Assembly: GCF_002335745.1 (NCBI RefSeq)
Contig: NZ_NIST01000001.1
Location: forward strand, 1,460,039-1,524,038
Reading direction: 5' to 3'
DNA length: 64,000 bases
Source of the DNA: Evansella halocellulosilytica
Lineage (GTDB): Bacteria; Bacillota; Bacilli; Bacillales; Salisediminibacteriaceae
The notes beneath the pieces are model-generated. The model was not told where the DNA came from. It did no database searches and was given only the letters and a program-made list of their open reading frames with translations. The position numbers were made by a program, and so were the translations under genes. Below are positions 28,425-36,571 of the stretch, piece after piece (position 1 is the stretch's first letter; the number at the start of each line of letters is the position of its first letter).

Positions 28425-29280
28425 TCTGGTCTTGTTCAGCTTTATGTTTTTTCAGGAGTTCTATAACTAAGGGATCAATGGTTATTGTTCGGATTGATCC
28501 ATCTGTTTTAGGTGTTAAAAGCTTATATTTAGTCTTGTTATTCGTAGGGTTGTAATAAGTTTTTACTATTCGTACTGTATGTTTTACAAAATCAATGTCT
28601 GGCCACTTTAATGCCACCATTTCTCCAACTCTCATTCCCGTATAAGACAGTAGAGTGAACGTTAACAGATCACCTTCTAATCCGATTTCTTTAGTTTTCT
28701 TAAGAAACTCTTCTAATTCCTCTTTTTCTAGGAACTTTTGTTGTATTGTATGTTGGTTTTCTTCAAGTTCATCTACTGTCTTTCTCTTCTTAGGTAACCT
28801 TATGTCTTTTGTGGGTACTTCATTTACTAGTTTGTTATGGAGTGCATAATCAAAAAACATATGAGCAGATGAATGAATGCTAGAGATATAATTTGAACTG
28901 AATTTTTCAGCTAACTCATCAATGACGTCTTGATAAGCTTTCTTATTGATTTTTTGAATGGGTGTATTTGAAAATTTGTTTAATACGTGTTTAAAAGCAA
29001 TTCTACGAGCTCTCACACTGCTTTCTTTTGCCCCCTGTGAAGCATAATGTTTTTCCCAGTCAAGGTACACTTTTTCAACGGTAATGTTTGATGGTTGTAG
29101 AAATTCACCTCTATGCGCTTGTCTTTCTACTAATGCGGCTGCAAGTTTAGCATCTTTTTGAGTTAAAAACCCTTCTTTCGCTTTTTTGAGCTCCTTGTTT
29201 GTTACAGGGTCTTTTCCGAGATAAACTCTATACCCCCATCTAATTCCCTTTTTGGTTTTCTTTTTGTATATTCTTGCCAT
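28425..29280 (-). pseudogene. int: tyrosine integrase, N-terminal part (gene split by group II intron)
   Basis: About 285 residues. Arm-binding domain (MARIYKKKTKKGIRWGYRVYLG), core-binding SAM-like domain (KVYLDWEKHYASQG...), then the start of the catalytic domain with the first Arg in YTGMRVGEMVALKWPDID. ATG 29280 has AAAGGTGA; a GTG at 29289 overlaps this site. The frame runs a few codons into the intron (ending VGGGD) and stops. Together with 26195-26538 it forms the integrase expected to act at the groEL site. See the intron finding. Confidence 0.9.
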
Positions 29281-29307
29281 GATATTCACCTTTTTCTAAC
29301 AAGTTGT

Positions 29308-29907
29308 TTAATCAGATATTTTAGACTCAAATTGTGTCTGAAAAGGGTCTAATCCAATATCGAAATCAAACAATTCATGTACTTCTTTGATAATAAGGTC
29401 TGTTAAGTGTTCAAAGATATAATTTTCAACAACGAACGGTATACTCATCTTTTTAAATTGACTCTTTAAAGAGTTATCAAATTCTATGTTAATATTCATT
29501 ACTAAACTGCTGGAGAATTTACTATCTAGAAGTACAGGCAATCCAAATTCAAATTTTCCCTCATTGTATTTTAGTTTAACTATCGTATTTAGCTGAGTCC
29601 TATTTATTAACTCTGACCAATCTTCACCTGTTTTTAGTTGGTGATACAAACTTTCAACATTCAAACCATTAACAATATTGTCTGTTTCAATTTCAATTTC
29701 AACATCATAAAAAGTTAACAAATCTCCAGGTTGACAATCAAGGAAAGTACAAAGTTGACTAAGTGTCTCGTACTTCACACCATTAGCGTAATTATTATAT
29801 AAATTAGAAATGGTTGTGCGGGAAAGTGATGTATTTTCAAATATGTCTTTAATATTCATATTTTTCTCTGCCATTAAAACTCTTAGGTTACAATGTATAA
29901 ATCCCAT
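29308..29907 (-). CDS. XRE-family (CI-like) repressor
   Basis: 199 aa. N-terminal helix-turn-helix (LRVLMAEKNMNIKDIFENTSLSRTTISNLYN), then an unrecognised C-terminal domain of about 130 residues, perhaps for dimerization or signal sensing. ATG 29907 with AAGGAGG. Divergent from the Cro-like gene and the module for excision and transfer, so it is probably the master repressor of element 1, binding the AAACTTTAT half sites in the shared upstream region. Confidence 0.85.
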   Translation of the reverse strand: MGFIHCNLRVLMAEKNMNIKDIFENTSLSRTTISNLYNNYANGVKYETLSQLCTFLDCQPGDLLTFYDVEIEIETDNIVNGLNVESLYHQLKTGEDWSELINRTQLNTIVKLKYNEGKFEFGLPVLLDSKFSSSLVMNINIEFDNSLKSQFKKMSIPFVVENYIFEHLTDLIIKEVHELFDFDIGLDPFQTQFESKISD

Positions 29908-29923
29908 TTTCAAACCTCCTTAT

Positions 29924-30079
29924 AAACTTTATACATTATACCATAGAAACCATATAGTAACCAATAAAGTTTTTATAATAATTAATAAAATATCTGTAAT
30001 TTTAGTTGATTTTCAAATTAATTTAATTATAATTAAAGTATACTATATAACCAATAAAGTTTTCATTATTAAACTTTAT
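29924..30079. promoter_or_regulatory. divergent operator region with four AAACTTTAT half sites
   Basis: The 9-base sequence AAACTTTAT occurs at 29924 and 30071 and inverted at 29964 and 30054. The pair 30054/30071 is a perfect inverted repeat with an 8-base spacer, 20 bases before the Cro-like start. AACCAATAAAG also occurs twice (about 29959 and 30049). Such a layout between CI-like and Cro-like genes is a typical switch operator. Confidence 0.7.
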
Positions 30080-30099
30080 TTTGTGAGGAGGGGTAAGTA

Positions 30100-30328
30100 T
30101 TGATCGTGTTGAAATCAAAAAAAGATTTTAATCAGAGGTTAATTAGAGAAGGTTTTTCTAAATGTAGCTTCGCAAAGATTAATGGAATTTCTGGCGCTAC
30201 TTTAATTCAGATTTCAAATGGAAAGCAGTATCCTAGGCCAGAAACAGCTAAGAAATTTGTGATGGCTTAGGGGTGGAATTTGATGACTTGTTTGAAATTA
30301 AAGAATCAGAAAGAGAATTTGCGAAATA
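30100..30328 (+). pseudogene. Cro-like XRE regulator, frameshifted
   Basis: TTG start after GAGGAGGGG. The frame encodes LKSKKDFNQRLIREGFSKCSFAKINGISGATLIQISNGKQYPRPETAKK, an XRE helix-turn-helix, and stops at 30268. In the next frame LGVEFDDLFEIKESEREFAK, the standard family end, continues to 30328. One missing A near 30255 (AAAATT to AAATT) explains the shift. Either a real loss of the activator/Cro gene or an indel error in the sequence. Confidence 0.8.
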
Positions 30329-30344
30329 AAAGGTGGTGAAAAAA

Positions 30345-30683
30345 ATGCTTGATATTAAAGTTGATGATAAGACGGTAAATGAATTGTTGGAGAAAGCGAT
30401 TAACCAAAAAGTCGAAGAATTAGCAGTTGAAAAATACTTCATGACATACAACGAGTTAGCTAGTTATTTAAATATAAGTAAACCTGTGATAGAAGAAAGG
30501 CTTATTAAGAATGGTCTCACCTTTTATAAAGTTGGGAAGAAATACCTTTTCAAAAGAAATGAAGTCGAGGATTTTCTGGATAATATCACTGCCCAAATGA
30601 GTGTCACAAATAATGATTTCATGTTCTTTAATAGGCTTAAAGATGGAGCGAGAGATTGGAGTAATAATCGTGAAGAAGAGTAA
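30345..30683 (+). CDS. excisionase-like helix-turn-helix protein
   Basis: 112 aa. A central HTH_17/excisionase motif: FMTYNELASYLNISKPVIEERLIKNGLTFYKVGKKYLFKRNEVEDFL, the usual winged helix that bends attachment DNA or regulates. It is flanked by short charged segments. ATG 30345 after AGGTGG. The position right after the switch regulators fits Xis of an integrative element, but a transcription factor role is equally possible. Confidence 0.75.
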   Translation: MLDIKVDDKTVNELLEKAINQKVEELAVEKYFMTYNELASYLNISKPVIEERLIKNGLTFYKVGKKYLFKRNEVEDFLDNITAQMSVTNNDFMFFNRLKDGARDWSNNREEE

Positions 30684-30781
30684 GCGAAAAAATGCCCTCC
30701 CCCTAAAGCCTGGCAGCAAATAAGAGAGAGGGAAGCAAAAGCTTACTCACATAATACCAAATATTTACGTGAGGTAGAATA

Positions 30782-31912
30782 ATGTTGGATAAGAATTTTG
30801 AAAATAATAAAGATGCAGACCAAATGTTTGTGATTAAAAAAGGCAAGAAAAAGAGTCGAGATGAATTAATGTTACCTCCACTTTATTTCGTATCCATGAC
30901 TGATTGGGAGAAAAAGTTAGGGAGTGATACGTTAATTAATTGGTTAAAGCTACTTACGCTTGTTGATAGAACAGAAGAAGCACTTGATAAATATGGGAAC
31001 AAATCTACTATTCCTAGATCACTTAGGAAACTAATGGTTGAATTTGGGTTATCAAAAGCAACCTTTTATCGAAAAGTCATCAGGCCACTTTGGGAATATG
31101 GATTTATAGATGTTATTACTTGGAATGGTTCAAGTAATGATGGGCACAAGCCGAAAAACATTATGGTTTATGAGTATCCACAAAATGAATTTCATTTAGC
31201 TGTAAAACCACTACAAAAAATAAGAGACTATGACAGAGATTATAATTCCGTACAGGCTATCTTCGGAAGGAAGGGAGCTAATAAAAGAAAAGAGACTGAT
31301 ATGAATAAATCATCAAAACGGACATATCAGGGCAATGGCGAAGAAGAACATAATAATGATGGTTTAAAAAATGAAACCACCATGGTATCAGAAATTGAAC
31401 CACCCCTTGTCTCAAAAATGAAACCTATTAATTATACAAATAATAATTTAACTGAAGAAGAAGAAATAAATAATATAATAAACGCGCGCTCGCACGAAAA
31501 TAGATCTGATCAAAATAATCAAATAAAAAACCAAGTCAAAAGCATTGTGGCTGAAAACTTCATATTTGAGTTTCTAGGTGACTTTCTGTATGAAAAAGGG
31601 GTAAACCCTGAAACAATTAATAAAACTATTCTAGCAGTTTTTAACGAAGGGATAGACCTATTCAGAATGGAAGATATTGAAGGACAGTATCAGTTCATGA
31701 TGGACAAGCTACATACTAGAAGTGTAGACAATCATAGAAACTTTGCTGTTTACTTTGCGAACGGTTTAAAAGATCGAACAGAACAATCAATCATGAAAGA
31801 TCAGTACGAGAAAGAACGTCAACGGCAATATGAACTACATCAACAACAACTGCAAAAGAAGCGTGAAAATAAAATGAAACATCCTTCTTACAATTGGCTT
31901 GAAGAGGAATAA
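30782..31912 (+). CDS. putative replication initiator with helix-turn-helix domain
   Basis: 376 aa, not firmly recognised. The N-terminal third has a winged-helix look (IPRSLRKLMVEFGLSKATFYRKVIRPLWEYGFIDV), as in Rep/DnaD-like initiators of Gram-positive plasmids and ICEs. The middle is a low-complexity polar linker (EEEEINNIINA) and the C-terminus a basic coiled coil (KERQRQYELHQQQLQKKRENKM). Its place between the excisionase-like gene and the relaxase suits an initiator for the excised circle. The assignment rests on domain pattern and context. Confidence 0.5.
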   Translation: MLDKNFENNKDADQMFVIKKGKKKSRDELMLPPLYFVSMTDWEKKLGSDTLINWLKLLTLVDRTEEALDKYGNKSTIPRSLRKLMVEFGLSKATFYRKVIRPLWEYGFIDVITWNGSSNDGHKPKNIMVYEYPQNEFHLAVKPLQKIRDYDRDYNSVQAIFGRKGANKRKETDMNKSSKRTYQGNGEEEHNNDGLKNETTMVSEIEPPLVSKMKPINYTNNNLTEEEEINNIINARSHENRSDQNNQIKNQVKSIVAENFIFEFLGDFLYEKGVNPETINKTILAVFNEGIDLFRMEDIEGQYQFMMDKLHTRSVDNHRNFAVYFANGLKDRTEQSIMKDQYEKERQRQYELHQQQLQKKRENKMKHPSYNWLEEE

Positions 31913-32046
31913 TCATATGACCTCTCGAATGGTCAAAATGATCATTCGGATGAGAAGAAAGGAAGAGACATAAAAAGGTTCAAAGTTTGAATAAAATAAC
32001 GGAGTCTATCATTTATTTACTAAAGCATAATAAAAATGAAATGATG

Positions 32047-32086
32047 AACTTATTACTGCCTTTCTATAAATGAGCAGTAATAAGTT
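32047..32086. repeat. 13-base perfect inverted repeat upstream of the relaxase
   Basis: AACTTATTACTGC (32047-32059) and GCAGTAATAAGTT (32074-32086) with a 14-base loop. No T-run follows, so a terminator is unlikely. Together with the nearby oriT candidate it could be part of the transfer origin. Confidence 0.6.
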
Positions 32087-32174
32087 CAATCTAAATTTAA
32101 CTTTTTTATAAATATAGTGTTTTATTTTTCAAGAAAACTTGTCGTCTATGTTGAACGTCGAGTTTAAAAATTCA

Positions 32175-32240
32175 CAGAGTGCCCACTTACATACCATCAA
32201 AGATTGTATGCGTGGCAGTCGGGCAGAATCATCCCGACAT
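32175..32240 (-). other. candidate origin of transfer (MOBQ-like oriT)
   Basis: On the minus strand, CATAC and GTATG arms (11-base loop) are followed directly by TAAGTGGGCACT. RSF1010/R1162-type oriT has the same order: an inverted repeat next to the nic region TAAGTGCGCCCT. A second repeat GTCGGG/CCCGAC (32218-32238) lies beside it. The site is immediately upstream of the relaxase start. The nic position is inferred by analogy. Confidence 0.5.
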
Positions 32241-32291
32241 TCGTTTGCTTTGCAAATAGCACTTCGTGGATTACAAGGAAAGAATAAAAGA

Positions 32292-34343
32292 TTGGCGGTG
32301 TGTTCCTTGGCTGTAGGTTACTATCACTTATCAGTTAATACTATTTCAAGAGGAAAAGGACAGTCTGCTGTCGCAGCTTCTTCCTATCGTTCCGGTGAAG
32401 CGTTATATTCCAATGACGATCAAGAGATGAAATTTTATGGTCAAAGAGATGTGCAGCCTGAGACATATATTATTGCCCCCGAGCATGCACCCGATTGGGT
32501 TTATGATAGAGAAAAATTATGGAATGAGGTTGAACATAAAGAGGCATCTATTAATAGTCGTTTAGCAAGAGAAGTGAGGGTTGCTTTACCGACTGAATTG
32601 CCATTAGAAGAACAAACTAAATTAGTAAAATCTTTTGTAGTAGAGAATTTCACAGATAAAGGAATGGTTGCTGATATTGCGATTCATCGTGACGTTGAAC
32701 ATAACTCCCATGCACATATCATGTTAACTGTCAGGCCTTTTGAAGAAGATGGTTCTTGGGGGCAAAAACAACGTAAAATATATTTGTATGATGAGGAAGG
32801 TAATAAGTTAAAAACAGAGAAAGGTAATGTTAAATCTAAAACGGAATTCTTGACCAATTGGGATAAAAAAGAAACGTTAGAAATTTGGCGTGAAAATTGG
32901 GCTGAAAAAGCTAATGAGGCTTTTAAAGAAATTGGATCCGATGTACGTGTTAGTCATAAATCTTATGAAGAAACCGATATAAATAAGATCGCTAGGCATC
33001 GTTTGACCTGGGAAGAATATAAAGCTGAAAAAGAAGCACAAATTCAAGCGCAAATACAAGGTAAAGAATATGAGCCTGTCACCCACATGGGTGAAGTGAA
33101 TAAAGAAATAGAAGAAACCAATGAATTATTAAGTGAGATTGATGAAAGAGTCGTTAGTTTAGAAGAGTATAAGAAGTCTCTTGAAAAGGAAATAGATAAA
33201 CAGTTTATTCCTAATGTACGTGAAGAATTTCCATTATCTGAAGAGCAAGTAGATGCACTGAAATATGTCTCCAATCGTGTTCATGGGTATGTAACTTATG
33301 AAAATGCAAAGGAGAATCTTGAGAAGGTTGAAAATTGGGGTATTTCAATTGAGAAAGAAGCTAGAAAGTTAGATGTTGAGGGTCATATTTTAGGTAGAGT
33401 TCGAGACAAATATAAGGATGATCCTAAAAGTGTACTCTATTACGGATTTTTACCGAGATCCTTTGAGCAAGAACATAAAATAAGACAAATAGATTACACG
33501 AACAGAGCAAATAACTTCACTCAAAAAATGTCTAGTTTTGATGAAGCCTTAATAAAAAGTCTTATTGCTTATGAAGTACAAAAAGAAATCATTCACAGGG
33601 AGTTTTCCTATATTTATCCTCAATATAGCCATATAACAGAAGGTTTCAATGAAAGCATTATAGACTTGAAACATGCTTATGTTCAAGAATATCTGAGAAG
33701 TGGCATAAAATATGAATACATCGAAGAATTTGAAGAACCACAGCTAATGAAAGATTATTCAGTTGAGAAAGTATCTGATCAAACTTTATTGAAAGAGTGG
33801 AGGGAGAATCAAAGTAGTTTACTAATTGCAAACAGAGCTGTTTCTAAAGCTAATAGCGAGTTCACCGTAATATGGAAAGAATATAAAGATACAGAGAGTG
33901 TTTATAATGTTCACGTGAAGCTAGAAACTGCTAAAGAGCAGGTTAAAGATCGCGAATTCCAAAAAGAAAAGCTGAATGAACGTATGACTCGTTCTTTAGC
34001 AGACAAATATACTAATCAACCAAAAGAAATAATAGAAGCTATTCCAGCTAAGATGCAAGCCAAACTGATTGAATGGCATTTAGACAACCGTTCAACTGGT
34101 AAACTTTCAAAAGATCTTAAACTGATTGAAAAAGATCTCCAAAAAGATGGTAAGTCAATTAATGATTTGTATGAAATGAAGGATATTAAAACAAGTGGAA
34201 TAGCAGTGACTCAGTTATTTAGTAACTTAGTAAATTCATCATCACCAAACGATAAAGGGCAGGATTTGGATGAAATTAAACGTAAGCAAAAATCTAAATT
34301 GCTGCGTAAAGACCATTCTAAAGAAATAGAGTTAGGGCAATGA
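32292..34343 (+). CDS. mobA: MobA/MobL-family (MOBQ-like) relaxase
   Basis: 683 aa from TTG 32292, which has AAGGAAAG 9 bases upstream. The open frame reaches back to 32139 but would cover the oriT candidate. MobA/L motifs: YYHLSVNTISRGKGQSAVAASSYRSGE with the Tyr and the family core, IAIHRDVEHNSHAHIMLTVR with the metal-binding histidine triad (HxxxHAH-like), and DKKETLEIWRENWAEKAN. The C-terminal 400 residues are helical and unlike known primases. It nicks oriT and leads the strand into a recipient; no type IV secretion genes are present, so the element is mobilizable rather than self-transmissible. Confidence 0.9.
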   Translation: MAVCSLAVGYYHLSVNTISRGKGQSAVAASSYRSGEALYSNDDQEMKFYGQRDVQPETYIIAPEHAPDWVYDREKLWNEVEHKEASINSRLAREVRVALPTELPLEEQTKLVKSFVVENFTDKGMVADIAIHRDVEHNSHAHIMLTVRPFEEDGSWGQKQRKIYLYDEEGNKLKTEKGNVKSKTEFLTNWDKKETLEIWRENWAEKANEAFKEIGSDVRVSHKSYEETDINKIARHRLTWEEYKAEKEAQIQAQIQGKEYEPVTHMGEVNKEIEETNELLSEIDERVVSLEEYKKSLEKEIDKQFIPNVREEFPLSEEQVDALKYVSNRVHGYVTYENAKENLEKVENWGISIEKEARKLDVEGHILGRVRDKYKDDPKSVLYYGFLPRSFEQEHKIRQIDYTNRANNFTQKMSSFDEALIKSLIAYEVQKEIIHREFSYIYPQYSHITEGFNESIIDLKHAYVQEYLRSGIKYEYIEEFEEPQLMKDYSVEKVSDQTLLKEWRENQSSLLIANRAVSKANSEFTVIWKEYKDTESVYNVHVKLETAKEQVKDREFQKEKLNERMTRSLADKYTNQPKEIIEAIPAKMQAKLIEWHLDNRSTGKLSKDLKLIEKDLQKDGKSINDLYEMKDIKTSGIAVTQLFSNLVNSSSPNDKGQDLDEIKRKQKSKLLRKDHSKEIELGQ

Positions 34344-34392
34344 TTTGATCCTATGGCTGTTACCATTAAAATAGAAAGGGGATGGGCTTAGG

Positions 34393-34473
34393 ATTGGGTG
34401 GTCATTTGCTATCTCAATATTAGCATTAATAATTTGCATTACAGCACTTGTCTTAATCAAAAAATCGCAATGA
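34393..34473 (+). CDS. possible small hydrophobic peptide (26 aa)
   Basis: IGWSFAISILALIICITALVLIKKSQ would form a single membrane helix with a basic end. There is no ATG/GTG/TTG in frame; an ATT at 34393 follows AAAGGGGATGG. Such peptides occur near mobilization genes, but translation is unproven. Confidence 0.25.
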   Translation: MGWSFAISILALIICITALVLIKKSQ

Positions 34474-34582
34474 GTATCCCTATGAATCTCGGCTGTTGTG
34501 GATGTGTGTGAAGAGACTGTAACTATTTATTGTGAGGAAGTCGATCTTTTAGAGGGTGTGAACAACACAAGGGGGCGTTAAC

Positions 34583-34750
34583 ATGGACTCAGTACGCTTT
34601 GAGAAGCTCTTTGAACAAGCGAAATGGCAACTAGAGGTGGAAGGATTCAAAGTTACAGAAGAAGATAAAGAAGCTGTTCGCAAGGTTATTATGGGCGAGA
34701 TGAGTCGAGAGCAACTTATCGAACAACTTAAAAATGAAAGCACTTCATGA
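34583..34750 (+). CDS. VbhA-type antitoxin domain protein without a visible toxin
   Basis: 55 aa: FEQAKWQLEVEGFKV, then TEEDKEAVRKVIMGEMSREQLIEQL. This matches the small VbhA antitoxin family, whose (S/T)xxxE motif normally inserts into the active site of a Fic AMP-transferase. ATG 34583 with AAGGGGG. No Fic protein (HPFxxGNGR) is encoded anywhere in the window, so it is an orphan. It lies right after the relaxase, a common place in Gram-positive mobilizable elements. Confidence 0.75.
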   Translation: MDSVRFEKLFEQAKWQLEVEGFKVTEEDKEAVRKVIMGEMSREQLIEQLKNESTS

Positions 34751-34767
34751 TATAATAACATTGATGT

Positions 34768-34790
34768 TAGGAAGGGGAACCCCTTCCTCT
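34768..34790 (+). terminator. hairpin terminator after the VbhA-type gene
   Basis: AGGAAGGGG and CCCCTTCCT form a near-perfect short hairpin followed by CTT. A second GC-rich hairpin (GGGGTGG/CCACCCC, about 34826-34855) is downstream. Confidence 0.55.
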
Positions 34791-34900
34791 TGGCTAATTG
34801 AACTCTCACCGTCTGTACGGTAGGGGAGGGGTGGTTCTTTATGAGCCACCCCTTCTTCCGTTGTGGTGATATCTCCCACATATAAACTATTGAGTTGATT

Positions 34901-35003
34901 ACGGTAAAATAACGGTAAAAGAATTTTCTTAAATGAAAATAACGTTAAAATAACGGTAAATCAAAATAGGTATATGGTAGAATACCGTTAAAATAACGGT
35001 ATT
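34901..35003 (+). repeat. three iteron-like repeats at 41-42 base spacing
   Basis: Copies start at 34901 (ACGGTAAAATAACGGTAAAA), 34942 (ACGTTAAAATAACGGTAAAT) and 34984 (ACCGTTAAAATAACGGTATT). Spacing of 41 and 42 bases equals four helical turns, so all lie on one DNA face. They sit in 465 bases without a gene (34751-35215), between the transfer module and CBASS. They may be replication iterons or a regulator array. Confidence 0.75.
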
Positions 35004-35215
35004 TAAAATTCTTGATATCTATTAATTTTGGTTAGATTAGAAGTAACAAGCAAGGTTAAAATAAATTCATTTGTTGCAATATATGTCCGTTTCCTCATGT
35101 TTTGATTGAGATAAGATTCGGCTTTCTAGGGTGGGTTTTTTTGAATGAAAAGAATACTTATAGTATTTATATTTGAAAGGGTTTAATTAGTTTCTTGATT
35201 ACTCAAAAAACCTCT

Positions 35216-36571
35216 TTAAATGATAGTTACTAATACTTCCTTTTTAGCTACGACACGACTGTCTTTTATGATACTTACATTCATCGAGTGAGTTCCTTTA
35301 TATGAAGTTCCTTCCCAATGATAGTTCCCTTCGTAATGCTTATAACTTGTTGAATGTTCTAAATCGTTAATATCGTGTGCCTCATCCCCCTTGTTATTGA
35401 CCTCCCATACAATTTCATATGGGGCAGGTACATTATGATTTGCTTCAAAAAACAAACTACAATATTTCGGATTAATCCTTTCGTTTCTTCTATTAGTTTT
35501 ATATGAAAGTTTATTGGATTTGTTTCGATTATATAATTCATATCTAACGTCTAAACGATAAGCAACGGGGTATTGTGCTCTTTCCGCATAAAATTCTCTT
35601 TCCGCAGATTTTGAAACCTCTTCAGGAGCCCAATAATCATGGTTGAAAAATTTCTTCCATGCTTTTTTTCCTTTTTCACCTGTACAACCATGCTCAAACA
35701 GAACATCTAGATTGGTGAGTTTGTCTTCTAAATAATCCTTTAATCTAGTTACTTTTCTTTTGTGGTTTTCTTTAGGTGTCAAGGAAAGAGATCGTTCTGT
35801 TGGATTGTTTACATTATTAGATAAAACAATACGATTCTTAATGGCGACTATTGTATCGTAGAATGACTTGTCATCTCTTTCGTTGTTGGGTACATAACAT
35901 TCATCTACCAATGTAGTTAGAATGACTCCTCCTGGTAAACTCCAATTAGAGCGAGAACGGGCAAACATTTTTAAGAGTCTTGTAATTCTCCTCATTTGAT
36001 TTTTCTTTACATATACCCCTTCATCACTTTCTTTTGGACTTTCTTCTCTGATTTGCTGATTAAAATAGTCTCTTATACCTCTTGGGTGCCTTAAATTCCA
36101 TGAAGGTCCTGCATGTTCAAAAATAAAATCCTGATCTTCATCCTTTTCTTTGTATCTCCTGTATACTGCAAAGTCAATGTGATACCCAGCTTGATATTGC
36201 ACTCTAATAGCATTCTTTCCTGCTGTCGGGGCAATAACAAAATTAGTACACTTTCTACATAAAGCATCTTCTATTAGTTTTCTACTATCTAATGCAGAAG
36301 CGGGTAAATTATTTTTATCAAAAATGACCGCAACGTCGATATCATAATCATTTTCATCATTTTGAGTGACAGTACTTATTGCAATACTCCCTTGAACTAT
36401 ATTATCCACAAGGACGTATTTTTTATTTTTTTCTTCATTTATCTCTAACAAGCCATTTTTTAGTCTGTTGATGTTAGTTTTTTTTAACTTTCTTAATTTA
36501 TTGGCCTCTGCCCCCGATAATCTTACTTCATTATCATGAAAAGCCTTCATTTCATTGTGAAGATTTAACAT
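35216..36571 (-). CDS. CBASS CD-NTase (cGAS/DncV-like nucleotidyltransferase) with AGS-C domain
   Basis: 451 aa from ATG 36571 (GAGGTG upstream); makes a cyclic oligonucleotide signal on phage infection. Active site: GS (61-62) followed by YDIDVAVIF with D77 and D79, and the third Asp D133 in GYHIDFAVY, so it appears catalytically intact. The C-terminal 110 residues (RINPKYCSLFFEANHNVPAPY..VWEVNNKGDEA to SYKGTHSMNVSIIKD) match the AGS-C sensor domain of SMODS-type enzymes. It follows the 2TM-SAVED effector with a small overlap. The nucleotide product cannot be predicted. Confidence 0.9.
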   Translation of the reverse strand: MLNLHNEMKAFHDNEVRLSGAEANKLRKLKKTNINRLKNGLLEINEEKNKKYVLVDNIVQGSIAISTVTQNDENDYDIDVAVIFDKNNLPASALDSRKLIEDALCRKCTNFVIAPTAGKNAIRVQYQAGYHIDFAVYRRYKEKDEDQDFIFEHAGPSWNLRHPRGIRDYFNQQIREESPKESDEGVYVKKNQMRRITRLLKMFARSRSNWSLPGGVILTTLVDECYVPNNERDDKSFYDTIVAIKNRIVLSNNVNNPTERSLSLTPKENHKRKVTRLKDYLEDKLTNLDVLFEHGCTGEKGKKAWKKFFNHDYWAPEEVSKSAEREFYAERAQYPVAYRLDVRYELYNRNKSNKLSYKTNRRNERINPKYCSLFFEANHNVPAPYEIVWEVNNKGDEAHDINDLEHSTSYKHYEGNYHWEGTSYKGTHSMNVSIIKDSRVVAKKEVLVTII

